Source: Maratus speciosus
Lineage: Eukaryota; Arthropoda; Arachnida; Araneae; Salticidae
DNA: 64,000 nt
Direction of reading: 5' to 3'
Assembly (NCBI GenBank): GCA_963932465.1
Contig: OZ010790.1
Location: 347,535,087-347,599,086, forward strand
Part shown: piece by piece, positions 22,875-35,747 of the stretch
Position numbering within the stretch: the stretch's first letter is position 1
Layout of the letters: each line of letters opens with the position of its first letter
The notes under the pieces: generated by a model
Seen by the model: only the letters and a program-made list of their open reading frames with translations
The model's database searches: none
Told to the model about the DNA's origin: nothing
Program-made: the position numbers and the translations under genes

Positions 22875-24172
22875 TATATATATATAGAAGGATATATTTA
22901 TAATGAAAGTTAACTATGAAATTTTATGAATTAAAACAAAATTTTAATTAATTAAAATTGTTTCAATCTCAAAATTAAGTCCAATTGAGCACTGTCGATT
23001 CAATTTTGTTGCTAATGGGGGCAAAAACTTCTCCGATATTGAAATGGAAAACTGCAGCATTCTTCATCTGGCCTTTATTTGGGAATATGTCTTTAAGAAA
23101 ATATATTTTTCAATAAGAAAATATTTTTTATATATGAAATTATGTTTACAGTGATACACTTAAATAACTGCAGCAACAAGCAACATAAATATGTAATATA
23201 AAAACTATATGTATTAAACTCTCTCATTGTTTAAGTTTAAATTCCTTAAATATTATTTACATACATTCTCAAAATCAATTAACAAGCAATTTTCATATGC
23301 ATGAAAATCGTTTGCTTTTGGCGGTGAAAAGTGCTGCTCGGCAAATCGCGTGACGCTTTCGTCTTTTCGCGCCAAATACTCGAAAATATTTTATTTTTTT
23401 ACAGTCTTTCTACTGTAATTCCGCCGCTAAATTTAACTGATCCTTTATTACAAACATAAGTAGTTTAATTGTTATTTTTTTCAAAATATTCTGAGTATGC
23501 CCAGTAAGGAGATGTTCCTTGTCATTTGGAAAACTGTTGATTTCTTTATCAGTCAGTTTGATTGAGTTCAAATAATTTAATATTACTACGTATCCATTGT
23601 TTAACATGGAGTTTCATTTCCTGAGCTTGAATCTGTTAAGCTGTGATATACAGGTTGATTCATAAATATCGAAACAATAGGCTATCTCCTTAAATATTGC
23701 CCCTAGGCACATACTTCCAATTGCAAAGTTTCATAAAAAAGGTGCCAAATTTAATAACTTAAGTTGTAACTCCATGGGGGTCTATTTGAGAAAATACAAA
23801 AACTAATTTTTTATACGGCCCCCGTTGGGTAAAATTTTCAATTAAGAAATTTTCTCTTATCCCTTCCTGAATTAAAAAAAAAAAACATCTCGGTATCTAC
23901 AAAACTCACAGAGTTATTAAAATTCAAAATTCGCGACTTACACCATTTTCCCATGCCTCTGAGCAACGTGTTATTGACTCATTTTGAATGCAAGATCGGG
24001 ATTATCCAGTACGTTATTAAAAGTCGATTTAAGATAGTGTCTCTCCTTTGGATATAAAATAGCAGCGTATAGATTTTAAGTTAAATCTTCTTTTAAATTA
24101 TGCTGGAGGCCTTTATTAGAGGTCTGCACGAGTCGAAATATCCAGAACCGGTGTCGAGCCGACACATAGAGA
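22875..24172. other. No gene; mariner-like MITE end at 23651-23940
   Basis: AT-rich apart from a ~290-bp segment beginning at TA then CAGGTTGATTCATAAATATC at 23651. The same segment occurs inverted at 61345-61633, so it is a dispersed non-autonomous element with a mariner-like terminus; the opposite end was not found. Near 24135 an AGGTCTGCACGAG motif marks the start of a family C repeat that is interrupted by the next element. Confidence 0.6.
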
Positions 24173-25277
24173 AACAAGTTGGAAATTGCTCGTCAAACGT
24201 GGCAAATGAGGTGCGTTCGTACTATAACTAGTTTTAAAATTATTTTTTGCACCCCATATGGTACTGAATGTATAATTTTTTGCACTTCATAACGTGCATA
24301 GTCTGATACATCATTAAAATGCACTTCCAATAATTTTTTCGGAACACTTTTGGCTGTCCCTGTAATTAAACTATACATCCGATTTTCCTAAAATTTGAAA
24401 TAGCTCAACAAAATTTTGCAACAATTATATCTTTAAAATTTCAGACCATTCGGAAGGCTGTAATATCATTAAAATGCACTTGCAATAATTTTTCCCATTG
24501 GCCGTAATGTAAAGAAAAACTTTTGGCTGTCCCTGTAATTAAACTATACATCCGATTTTCCTAAAATTTGAAATGGCTCGACAAAATTTTGCAACAATTA
24601 TATCTTTAAAATTTCAGATCATTCGGAAGGCTCTAATACCATTAAAATCCACTTGCAATAATTTTTCCCATTGGCCGTAATGTAAAGAAAAACTTTTGAC
24701 TGTCCCTGTAATTAAACTATACGTCCGATTTTCCTAAAATTTGAAATGGCTCGACAAAATTTTGCAACAATTATATCTTTAAAATTTCAGATCATTCGGA
24801 AGGCTCTAATACCATTAAAATCCACTTGCAATAATTTTTCCCATTGGCCGTAATGTAAAGAAAAACTTTTGACTGTCCCTGTAATTAAACTATACGTCCG
24901 ATTTTCCTAAAATTTGAAATGGCTCGACAAAATTTTGCAACAATTATATCTTTAAAATTTAAGATCATTCGGAAGGCTCTAATATCATTAAAATCCACTT
25001 GCAATAATTTTTCCCATTGGCCGTAATGTAAAGAAAAACTTTTGACTGTCCCTGTAATTAAACTATACATCCGATTTTCATAAAATTTGAAATGGCTCGA
25101 CAAAATTTTGCAACAATCACATATTTGAAATTTCAGACTATTCGGTTGGGTAGTTTTTGCTCTGTTACATGCGGACAGACGGACGGACGGACAGACGGAC
25201 AGACGGACGGACAGACGGACGGACGGACTGAACGACGACTATAGGTGCTACGTATTTATATAATTACGAACGCACCT
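24173..25277 (-). mobile_element. Family B Helentron-like element, copy 2, with near-identical 174-bp repeats
   Basis: Minus-strand copy. Its 3' tail starts the plus-strand reading (AACAAGTTGGAAATTGCTCG), followed by AGGTGCGTTCGTACTATAAC; its 5' end is the CGAACGCACCT at 25277, next to a (GACGGACA)n tract at about 25172-25230. In between are five tandem units of about 174 bp, several nearly identical, suggesting recent array expansion. It interrupts a family C repeat: AGGTCTGCACG lies left of it and CCCGCCCTGGAAAAAATG right of it. Confidence 0.75.
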
Positions 25278-28200
25278 AAAAAGCTCGTCCCGCCCTGGAA
25301 AAAATGTTTAAATCTTAACCCGAGTCTGGTTCGGCCTGAGTGAATTGCTAGAAAACATAGTTTTTTACGTCAATATGGTTAAAAATAGTTTCGTATGAAA
25401 GAGTTCTGACCAAAAATAGCTTATAGATTTTCTTTTTATATGTTTAATAAGGGGCTCTTCCCCCTGCAAGCTACGCTCGCCAATCCCCGTTTAGACACCG
25501 CAGAATCTAAAAGCATGCTAATTTGATCGGTTTTAAAAAGATTGGAGAAGATTGAATTATAACGAAAAAAACCTATAGCGAACTCCTTGTAAACGGGTTT
25601 CCATTCAATTGCCTTTGATTGCGAAAATTTAATGCCGAATCAGTTGCTGTTAAGACATCCAAAGGTTGTTTTCGTGTTTGATTAAAGAAGATCAGTTAAA
25701 CATTTGAAAAGAAGCTAAAATAAAATGAATTAAGTAAACAGAATGTTTACTTCCCGGTATTTTTTAACAGCGTTATAAAACGATTGAGATAATACAATTT
25801 ACGGGCTAATCCCTTCGCTTTTCATAAGAAAGGTTTCCATTTTAATTAAAGAATCAAAGCTATTTTTTCGAATAAAACTACATAAAACTTGCCATGATCG
25901 CAAATCATGGTAGATTCTTGGTACTTTTATGTTAACCGGCTGCAAATCACGCCAATAGCTTTTTTTAACTCGTCAGTTAGCATTTTTTTTTTCGAGTGGT
26001 AAATTAAAACGGTACTAAGTTGGTTATCACATCGACCAAAAACCTATCGCCAGACTAAAAGATTAAATGCCAATATGATTGATCGAAAATGTCACATTCA
26101 CTTGACTGAAAGGAAGTTACACGTGTTTACGACATCAATTGATTTTTATTTCGACGTTTTATTTGTATTTTTATTAATGTTATACTAATTTATTTGTTCT
26201 CTCGTTATTTAAAATAAAAATTACGTCTATTTGGAGAAATTGGTCGACGGGATAACTAAGTAGTAGTACCATTAAAACATTCCTTTGAATTTGAAATTAA
26301 ATGCTATGATTTGTTGCATTATTTAAGCGGGATTGGCGTGATTTATTTTTACGACAATTTGGCGAAAGCCTCGTTTTCAAATACCAGTTACATATGTATT
26401 TTTAAATTATTTTATATTATTTTTAAAATGAAATAACAATAAATAAAAAAATAATAAATAACTATAGAACAAAACAATTTATATTTTTTTTTAAATAAAA
26501 AGAAAATAAATGTAAATAAACATTTATTAATAAATAAGCAATAATAGCCGAGTTACCATGTCAGGCAAAATAATGCCATTTTGGCGCCAATTAGGTAGGG
26601 GAGGTAGGATACACTTTTTTTTAACTAATTTCTTACAACCCTTAGAAAGCTATTTTTAAACAAATTTTTCCTGATTTCTTATAAAGTGACCTTTTATTCA
26701 TTTATTAAAAATACTAGTTGCGTAGCAACCCGTTGTGTTGCTTTTGAATTGCATGAGACAATCGATATTTTTGCGAAAAATGAAATCTTAACTTTACTGT
26801 AAATTTAGAAAGCCATTACAATATTAATTTTATTAAACACAATATTTCAAATAATAAGTTATATTTACAATTTAAGTCAAAAGCTTTCCCAATATAAATG
26901 CACATATATTATAACTTTATTTGCCTAGAGCTTTTTTCGCTCTTCCAAGATTTTGCTTCGAATTTAAGTGTTGGTAGAAATGATTTCATTTGGGTCATCT
27001 TATACAAAAATGAATTTGTTTGGACGAATTTATTCAGAAGCATTTTATATTTATGAATTAAAATAAATATTTAGAGAATTATTTTTTTCTCGCTAAAACA
27101 TTTCATTTTTAATGTCCGCTTCTGAAATGTTTTATTAGCCATCTTAAGGGAATAGTTGAAAATCTACTTTTCGCTTTAAATTAAATTAAAATAACGTACG
27201 ATGTTTTTTTTTTTTTTTTTTTGACGTCAACAGAATTTATCTCAATATTCCAGTCGAGAGTCGAATTTGTGTTTCTAAAATAAACGGATCAAGAAGCTTG
27301 AATATATGTCAGTTTGTATTTCGCGAAATTTTCTTGAAAACTACAATAATGTTTTCACTATTTAGTCAAATAAACGTTAATTTCAATTTAAAAATGATTT
27401 CAAACAATGATACCTAATAATCCTTGTCATTTTCCCTTTTCTTTTTTTTTATCCACAAAAATGGAGCAATTTTATTTTCCATCATTACAGAAATGTCATT
27501 AAAAATAACGTAAAAATTTTTATCTCGAAAACTAATCAAATTTTAAAATTCTACGACCACTTTTCACATCCTCGGACCCTTGTGGATACCTGGCCTTAAT
27601 TTGATCACCCAACATTCCATATTCTAGGAGGAACGGCTGTGAAATACAAACGGATAGTCACTTTTTAATATAATAGATTGATGAAGTTTTAATTTCGCTA
27701 TAAAAATTAGTCAGGGGCAAATGCTGAATTATTTATATTATTTTAACTGCAAATGGCTTATTTCGTAATGGAGCCTGTACGCAATGGATATAGATTAAAA
27801 CACATTATACTTGAAAATTATATAAAAAGACATAATAAATAAATAAATTAAGATAAACTTTTCAAGCAAATTGTATTTGAAAGTAGATTTTTTCCCTATA
27901 TAACCGGGGTAGAAATTGAAGATGCGCGATGTTTAGAAATTCAAAAAATCCCTGCCGGCTCGGGCCTACAGGCGGAGGTAGATTTCGAAGTTAAGTACTA
28001 AATTCTCCAACAAAACTTAAATCAAGATTAGAGATAAACCCAGTTTCTTCACAAAGAGTGAGCTGTAAGGAGCTAAACTTTTTGTGAAAATTATAATATA
28101 CACGAATACACACACACACATGTATATGGAATAGGTTTAAAAAATGGCTACAAAAAATTCAGAGAACCTTAAAGTGTTAAAGTATGTTAATATTTCCATA

Positions 28201-28736
28201 GTCGGGTTTTTATCATGTTTTAATACGTTTCTTCAAACTCACATGGCGTTACATATTCACCTGCTGAGATCCGTTATATTTCCAATATGACGCAATATAC
28301 ATATTTTTTTAATTCGTCAAACTATTTTTTTATTTTGAGTTTTCATGCTGAAATCTTGCTGTAGAAAACTTATGACGTAATATTCAATTTGTTTTCAATT
28401 TGTCAAACTATTTAATTTTACACGTGAAAATTTTACATTAGAAAAGTAATTGTTGTGGTGAGAATTTTATTGTTTTTTTTTTTAATTGTTAGCAACTGCT
28501 ATAACGAAAAACTTTTACTTTTTTTCCTGCCATTGTTGTGTAAGAGTTGGTTATATCAGAATCATGTTAAGACAGTATTCAAAATTTTGAACCCTCTCCA
28601 TTTCCACCCTCTTGGGCCGATTTCGCCCATTTTCAATCCCCGCCGAGATATTAGCCATATCAAAGTTGTTGGCGAGTTTGAGTACAATCCGTGCATAACT
28701 GCGTCTTTTATCGTGCGGACAAAATTTAGTACATAC

Positions 28737-28767
<31 letters not shown>

Positions 28768-29246
28768 AACTTTTTAGGTGGGGGTGGTTTTGGGTTCCTG
28801 GGATCCTATAATGAAAAGTTATGAAGGAATTTTTCAAAAGTCGCACCATGGTAACGACTGCAATAGGTAGTATTTCTTACGAAATCTACCTAAAAATTGC
28901 AGTAGTAAAGATTGCAAAACTGACATTTAATCGTCAAGCGTTGCCATTCTCAAAATGACGTCAGCCTTACGCACAGACATATTTTTCCTTTATAATATAG
29001 ATAGATTTTCAAACGTGAAGTATTCCGTTTGTCAGCTAAAACTTTGCATATGAAAATGTATTCTTTTGGCTTGAGGTTCTAATTTCAATACCGCGAGGTA
29101 CAAATTCCAGAAACTGATGTCTTTTAGATGTATTCGTGTAAAAATATATAGTTTTATCAAAGAAAAGGATTGTTTCTTTTAAATATGGCACTTACTGAAG
29201 CATTGCGGCAAGTGTCTCAAATTCGGTTTCAGCCGAATGAAAATAT
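25278..29246. other. No gene; fragments of dispersed families C, D and E
   Basis: 25285-25440 is the second part of the family C copy split by the Helentron-like element. 25449-25760 is family D copy 2. From about 26708 (ACTAGTTGCGTAGCAACCCG) to 27680 and again to about 29004 lie family E segments whose ends carry a conserved tail like CACAGACATATTTTTCCTTT followed by ATAATATAGAT. CA and (ACAT)n/(AT)n microsatellites occur at 28110-28125 and 28730-28775. ORFs of 118, 95 and 63 codons at 28455-28849 overlap this microsatellite on both strands and are not supported as genes. Confidence 0.5.
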
Positions 29247-29841
29247 GTTGTGACCAGTGTGGGGTATGAACGCGTTCATTGAACGGAAACTCACGAACTT
29301 AGTTCAATTTCTGTGAACTTTGAGCTGAACTTAACTCAGTTTTTGATAAACGAACATGAACTGAACGAAAGCTCAAAAAATCCGCGAGTTTGAACGAAAT
29401 TTACAACTCAAACTCAATTTTTTTTCATAACTTATTTAAAACTGTTCCTGCCGTTAAGATCACGTTTTTCCCATTCAAATGCCATTTAGAGGCCTAAACG
29501 GACTTGGGGCGGGTCGAGTGTGGTCATCAGTTTTTTGGGTCGTGCTCGAGTCTTGCTCTCTCTGGAGGCTCGGGCCGGGCCGAACCGGACTTATTTTTGG
29601 GTTTGTGCTCTATTATTCCTAAAAGTGTGCACAGACAGAAACTTTCTCGCCCGGTCACCCCTGCTTGTATGAAAACTATTACCCCGTCCCAGTGTGACTT
29701 GTGAAAAAATCTGTTTAATGAACAACTTACCTTGGGTGAACAATTTTTTCCGAAAAAGTATATATTTTTTAAATTACCATCATTGTACAATTAAAATTCT
29801 CTTTAAAGAATAGTAGTACATATACATTTCTAAGGGGATGG

Positions 29842-32000
29842 TGTGAAGGCGCCTACCTTCACATATTAATATTAAGACTTTTCCTCTTTCCCCCCTTTAA
29901 AGTTACATTTTTTTAAATTCTTAAATTTAATTATCTGTCTGCATTCGGATTCAATCTGTTTTTAGCACTCTTTTCCCTTCATAAATTAAGCATTCAATTC
30001 TCAGTCTCTTTAATATTTTAACCACAGCGCACTACAGTTTAAAGAAAAGAAATAATTTCCTCTTCTCGCCTAGCAACTCGATTATAATTTTCATCCTTCT
30101 GCCTTAGTTTTGATGATATGCAGAAATTAGTCAGACATATTACTTCTACATTTTTAGCCGTTGGTCCAGATGTAAGATATTAGTCATTTCAGTTATCAAC
30201 CCTGTCTTTATTTTGTTTTGTTTATTAACGGGCGCTTCGGCCGCTTCAATCCCATGAGAACTTTGGCAAACCCTATCGAATGTTCTTTTGCGGTTTTATG
30301 TGCTATAATTACTAAGTAATCATCTGGCGTTAAATATTTCTTATTAATCTTTTACATTCTCCATTCAATTTCAATTATTGTACTTTGACCACATGTCTTC
30401 CTCTCTTTAATCTCGCCATATAGTATATGTATTTGGCGAAATTGTATATGTACGCTTGCCAACACTCGAGCATTTTCGAGAAAATGTAATTGGAGCACTG
30501 GCTTCGAAGATCTGATTCTGTGAACGTAAAAAATGTAACTTTAAAGGGGGGAAAGAGGAAAAGTCTTAATATTAATATGTGAAGGTAGGCGCCTTCACAT
30601 ATATCTCCAGAAAGTTACATTTTTTACGTTCACAGAATCAGATCTTCGAAGCCAGTGCTCTTTCCCTTCATAAATTAAGCATTCAATTCTCAGTCTCTTT
30701 AATATTTTAACCACAGCGCACTACAGTTTAAAGAAAAGAAATAATTTCCTCTTCTCGCCTAGCAACTCGATTATAATTTTCATCCTTCTGCCTTAGTTTT
30801 GATGATATGCAGAAATTAGTCAGACATATTACTTCTACATTTTTAGCCGTTGGTCCAGATGTAAGATATTAGTCATTTCAGTTATCAACCCTGTCTTTAT
30901 TTTGTTTTGTTTATTAACGGGCGCTTCGGCCGCTTCAATCCCATGAGAACTTTGGCAAACCCTATCGAATGTTCTTTTGCGGTTTTATGTGCTATAATTA
31001 CTAAGTAATCATCTGGCGTTAAATATTTCTTATTAATCTTTTACATTCTCCATTCAATTTCAATTATTGTACTTTGACCACATGTCTTCCTCTCTTTAAT
31101 CTCGCCATATAGTATATGTATTTGGCGAAATTGTATATGTACGCTTGCCAACACTCGAGCATTTTCGAGAAAATGTAATTGGAGCACTGGCTTCGAAGAT
31201 CTGATTCTGTGAACGTAAAAAATGTAACTTTAAAGGGGGGAAAGAGGAAAAGTCTTAATATTAATATGTGAAGGTAGGCGCCTTCACATATATCTCCAGA
31301 AAGTTACATTTTTTACGTTCACAGAATCAGATCTTCGAAGCCAGTGCTCCAATTACATTTTCTCGAAAATGCTCGAGTGTTGGCAAGCGTACATATACAA
31401 TTTCGCCAAATACATATACTATATGGCGAGATTAAAGAGAGGAAGACATGTGGTCAAAGTACAATAATTGAAATTGAATGGAGAATGTAAAAGATTAATA
31501 AGAAATATTTAACGCCAGATGATTACTTAGTAATTATAGCACATAAAACCGCAAAAGAACATTCGATAGGGTTTGCCAAAGTTCTCATGGGATTGAAGCG
31601 GCCGAAGCGCCCGTTAATAAACAAAACAAAATAAAGACAGGGTTGATAACTGAAATGACTAATATCTTACATCTGGACCAACGGCTAAAAATGTAGAAGT
31701 AATATGTCTGACTAATTTCTGCATATCATCAAAACTAAGGCAGAAGGATGAAAATTATAATCGAGTTGCTAGGCGAGAAGAGGAAATTATTTCTTTTCTT
31801 TAAACTGTAGTGCGCTGTGGTTAAAATATTAAAGAGACTGAGAATTGAATGCTTAATTTATGAAGGGAAAAGAGTGCTAAAAACAGATTGAATCCGAATG
31901 CAGACAGATAATTAAATTTAAGAATTTAAAAAAATGTAACTTTAAAGGGGGGAAAGAGGAAAAGTCTTAATATTAATATGTGAAGGTAGGCGCCTTCACA
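29842..32000. mobile_element. Palindromic, internally rearranged MITE-like element
   Basis: Both ends are TGTGAAGGCGCCTACCTTCA (itself nearly self-complementary), flanked by GATGG at 29837-29841 and 32001-32005. Three copies of one interior can be followed: a full unit at 29842-30605, a direct copy from about 30660 to 31285 (offset 689 bp from the first), and an inverted full copy to 32000. A short inverted stub (about 30613-30660) of the right interior precedes the second copy, and the change of direction falls at the shared microhomology CTCTTT. Copies look identical by eye. No ORF. Confidence 0.8.
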
Positions 32001-32036
32001 GATGGAGAGGGCATACAATACTGAAAAACCTGTTTT

Positions 32037-32224
32037 CAGTGGTGTAGTCGTAAAACAAACAGAGGGTATACGATCTAAGCAGAGGGTATACGCTCAAGGC
32101 AGAGAGTATACCCTAGAGTGTATATACTATAGCTTTCTTGAGAAACAGAGGGTATACGATATTCCTTAAAAAAATCCAGAAGGTATACGGCGTATACCCC
32201 CGTATACCCTCCACTACATCCCTG
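32037..32224. mobile_element. hAT-type MITE (188 bp)
   Basis: Ends CAGTGGTGTAGTCG and, inverted, CAGGGATGTAGTGG; perfect 8-bp duplication CCTGTTTT at 32029-32036 and 32225-32232. The interior repeats CAGAGGGTATACG about six times in degenerate form. Confidence 0.85.
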
Positions 32225-32298
32225 CCTGTTTTAAGAATCTGTGTATTACGAAATCCTGCTTTAAACGGAAAAATTTCTTGATCGGTGGATCTGGATCT

Positions 32299-32488
32299 CA
32301 GTGTTGCCAGTGGGCTACTTTTTTTTAATTCAGTTTTCTTGATTGCCTCCACTTTTTTCAAACGGTAAAATTACCTTTGTTTTCGCTTTAATTAATATGT
32401 CATTAAATAAGGTACATTTTAGCATATCAAAAAATTGGTGCCAATCAAGAATCCGAATTTAAGAAAAGTAGTCCATCTGGCAACACTG
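32299..32488. mobile_element. hAT-type MITE (190 bp)
   Basis: Ends CAGTGTTGCCAGTGGGCTAC and, inverted, CAGTGTTGCCAGATGGACTA; perfect 8-bp duplication CTGGATCT at 32291-32298 and 32489-32496. No coding sequence. Confidence 0.85.
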
Positions 32489-32817
32489 CTGGATCTTCTA
32501 AATGGATATAATAATCCGTTTGAAAATAAATAATACACATGCAAGAGACGACAGACCTGATAAAAAGGGAACTTAACTATAACGATTTTTTTTCTCTCCT
32601 ATGTGTTTCCGTCTTAGAAGGTTTTTCTAGATAAAATTTTCAGATTTTTAAGTATCCAAGCCGTGTAAATGGCTTAATGATATTGATAATAATTCAGATA
32701 TTTACATACTAATAGAGATCCATTAAAAAATCAATAGAGCTTACAATAAGATATATAGAAAGAAATGTAGTAGAAACAGTATTTTGGAACGGAGGTCCCT
32801 GTACATGCAGCCTATCG

Positions 32818-34430
32818 TAGAGGTCTGCACGGGCCTAAATTTCTAGGCCAGGGACCGTCCCGATCCATAGAAGAAAAATTCGGCCCGGCCGGTATAAACA
32901 TTAAAAGTTCGGCCCGAGCCCGGCCTGGCCCGTACAAAAAATATTGGTCTTTTTCCATTCAGAAGCTTTTCACTGTTTTCTTTTTCCATACCCTGTGAAA
33001 GAGTCTGTATTTCAAATAAAATACAAATTCAAGCATTTGTTTAATTGTAAGTAAAATTATTGTTTAACTTTTACATCTAGATATAAGCTTAACTGTGAAT
33101 CTTATGATTTATTAAGAAGATAGAAATTAGTAGGTAATGAGGAAAAAGATGTAACAAACAAATGCCATATAGATAAAAATGCTAATGTCTGGTCTGCTTC
33201 CCTTAACCAAAGCAATCAGCATCCATCGCTGCGTTGTTGTTAGACAATGCATAAGATTAACAACAAACAAAAGGACATCCGAATGCCATAGATAGTATTA
33301 TCATTTATAACAACAATCGATTCTGTCGATAGTATAGTCGACAATTGGACATCCAGCTTGAGTTCAGCTTGAGTTATGTTTTATAGAGAGGTACAGTCCT
33401 GGAAAAAAGGAAACCTTAAACCTGTCCGGCTCGTAGAGAAAAAACTATTGGCCCGACCTGGCCCTGTATAACAGCTAAAAGTTCGGCCCGGAAAAAAGTC
33501 AAAATCTCTCGGCCCAAGCCCAGTCCGGCCCAAATGAATTGCTACAAAACATTATGTAGATTTGGTTAAAACTTTGTCTCGTACGAGGAGTTCTGACAAA
33601 AATACTTATCTTTGATTCTTATTGTCATGTTTCCAGTTTAATTTTTATAAAAGTTATTGCGATATTTATTTATTTTTTATGAATCGTTATTTGTTGTATG
33701 TAAATGTTTCAGTTATTATTAATATAGTTAATCCATATTCCATGTATTGGAGACTTAGAAATCTAAAGAATGCTATACCGTAAAATCTTCTAAGACCGAA
33801 TTGCATAGGAAAGAAAAAATACGTTATAGACAAGTTCCCATCTTAACAGGTGTAAACGTATTATATATTCTTTTCTCATGTACATCCATTTTGTATGGAT
33901 CAACATATTTTTCAGGTTAAGAGAGGATTCCGTCATAGGCAGGTTCTTTTTCACAGGTTTTACTATTTTTTAATTTAGCTACATTTAAATAACCCTAGAA
34001 ATGTACTATTCTTTATAAAGAATAAAATTAAATGTTTCATTGTAGACTAATGGCGATTTAAAAATGTATGCATTTTTTTGCAAAAATTTTTGGGCCATGC
34101 TAAATTTTACTGATTTTTGAATGGACCAGGCCACACCGAGACAATGATTTTCATACGGGTTAGGTCAAAACTGGGACTGAAAATTTAGGCCCGTGAGGAC
34201 TAGAAAGAATGATGCAAGTCCCGGTTTGGTAAGGAAAAAATAAGTTAGGCCATGCCCGGTCCTTCAGGAAAAAAGCCAGAGCCTGTCCCAGAAAGAATAG
34301 TGACTAGACCCGGCCCAAGCCTTCTGAAAAAAGTATGGTCCAGGCCCGGCCCGACTGCCGTGAATGAGAATGGGACCAAGCCTGGGCCCGGCTCGTGCCG
34401 AATCCGAAATGAAAGGAAAGGAAATTATGT
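32818..34430. repeat. Dispersed repeat family C (CCCGGCCCGG-rich), long copy
   Basis: Begins AGGTCTGCACGGGCCTAAAT, contains GGCCCGG-rich blocks at about 32830-32940, 33415-33540 and 34230-34400, and has an inverse of the start at about 34182-34201 (AAATTTAGGCCCGTGAGGAC). Its central part (33650-34080) recurs at 44867-45310, and its right part at 45330-45600 and 48390-48610. Glycine/proline-rich ORFs over the GC blocks are repeat artefacts. It may be an old hAT-related element, but no duplication was found. Confidence 0.55.
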
Positions 34431-34493
34431 TTTCATGCAATTGTGAAAAGAAACCTACATTTATATCTGTACTACCAGTTTTATGCTTAAAAA

Positions 34494-35261
34494 AACAAGT
34501 TGGAAATTGCTCGTCAAACGTGGCAAATGAGGTGCGTTCGTACTATAACAAGTATTATAATTATTTTTTGCACCCCATATTGTACTGAATGTATAATTTT
34601 TTGCACTTCATAAAGTGCATGGTCTTTAACATCATTAAAATGCACTCTCAATAATTTTTTTCCCATTCCCCGAACAATTTTGACTGTCCCTGTAATTAAA
34701 CTATACATCCGATTTTCCTAAAATTTGAAATGGCTCGACAAAATTTTGCAACAATTATATCTTTAAAATTTCAGGCCATTCGGAAGGCTGTAACATCATT
34801 AAAATGCACTTGCAATAATTTTTCCCATTGGCCGTAATGTAAAGAAAAACTTTTGACTGTCCCTGTAATTAAACTATACATTCGATTTTCATAAAATTTG
34901 AAATGGTTCGACAAAATTTTGCAACAATTATATCTTTAAAATTTCAGACCTTTCGGAAGGCTGTAACATCATTAAAATGCACTTGCAATAATTTTTCCCA
35001 TTGGCCGTAATGTAACGAAAAACTTTTGACTGTCCCTGTAATTAAACTATACATCCGATTTTCATAAAATTTGAAATGGCTCGACAAAATTTTGCAACAA
35101 TCTTATATTTCAAATTTCAGACCATTCGGTTGGGTAGTTTTTGCTCTGTTATATGCGGACAGACAGACGGACGGACAGACGGACGGACAGACGGACGGAC
35201 AGACGGACGGACTGAACGACGACTATAGGTGCTACGTATTTATATAATTACGAACGCACCT
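34494..35261 (-). mobile_element. Family B Helentron-like element, copy 3
   Basis: Minus-strand copy with the same 3' tail (AACAAGTTGGAAATTGCTCG at 34494), three to four ~174-bp tandem units, a (GACGGACA)n tract at about 35157-35210, and the 5' hairpin end CGAACGCACCT at 35261 next to an A-run. Compared with copy 2 it has fewer units but the same ends. Confidence 0.75.
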
Positions 35262-35747
35262 AAAAAAAGACAGGTGTTTAATATTCAAATAGTCATAAAA
35301 TTTATGTTTTAATATCCAAATATAGTAAAGCCTCTGAATAGTAAAGAGATCGGGATTATTGAATAGAGCCTTGCATTGGGTCAGGTTGTATATAAATTTC
35401 TGTTTACACGTTTTAATGATTTTAATAATCTTTTTGCGGTTGGATGGGTAGCCTAGAATAACCCTTGCTAGTCATAGATCTTTTTTATCTTTTGGAAGTC
35501 AGGTTGTTTGCATTTTCACAAAAAGTTTGAGCAAAACTGTGTTGCAGATGAAAATAAATATGTTTTAGTGTATGAATGAGTATATATTCAAATTACTGCA
35601 TAAGAAATAAAATTTATAAAAAATGTGACCATAGATTATTCCTTCTTTACGGTACAGTTAAGAAAAATTTTTCTTCTATCGGAATATGAAAAATGTTGCC
35701 AACATTTAATTTTTGACACGCAACAAAAAAGCATGTATGATACTTGT

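Noticed and set aside
28455..28849. ORFs of 118 and 95 codons on opposite strands
   Set aside because: They overlap each other across (ACAT)n/(AT)n microsatellite and show no domain.
29504..29790. Gly/Pro/Arg-rich ORFs (also at 34252-34446 and 45319-45552)
   Set aside because: They arise from CCCGGCCCGG-type repeats of family C.
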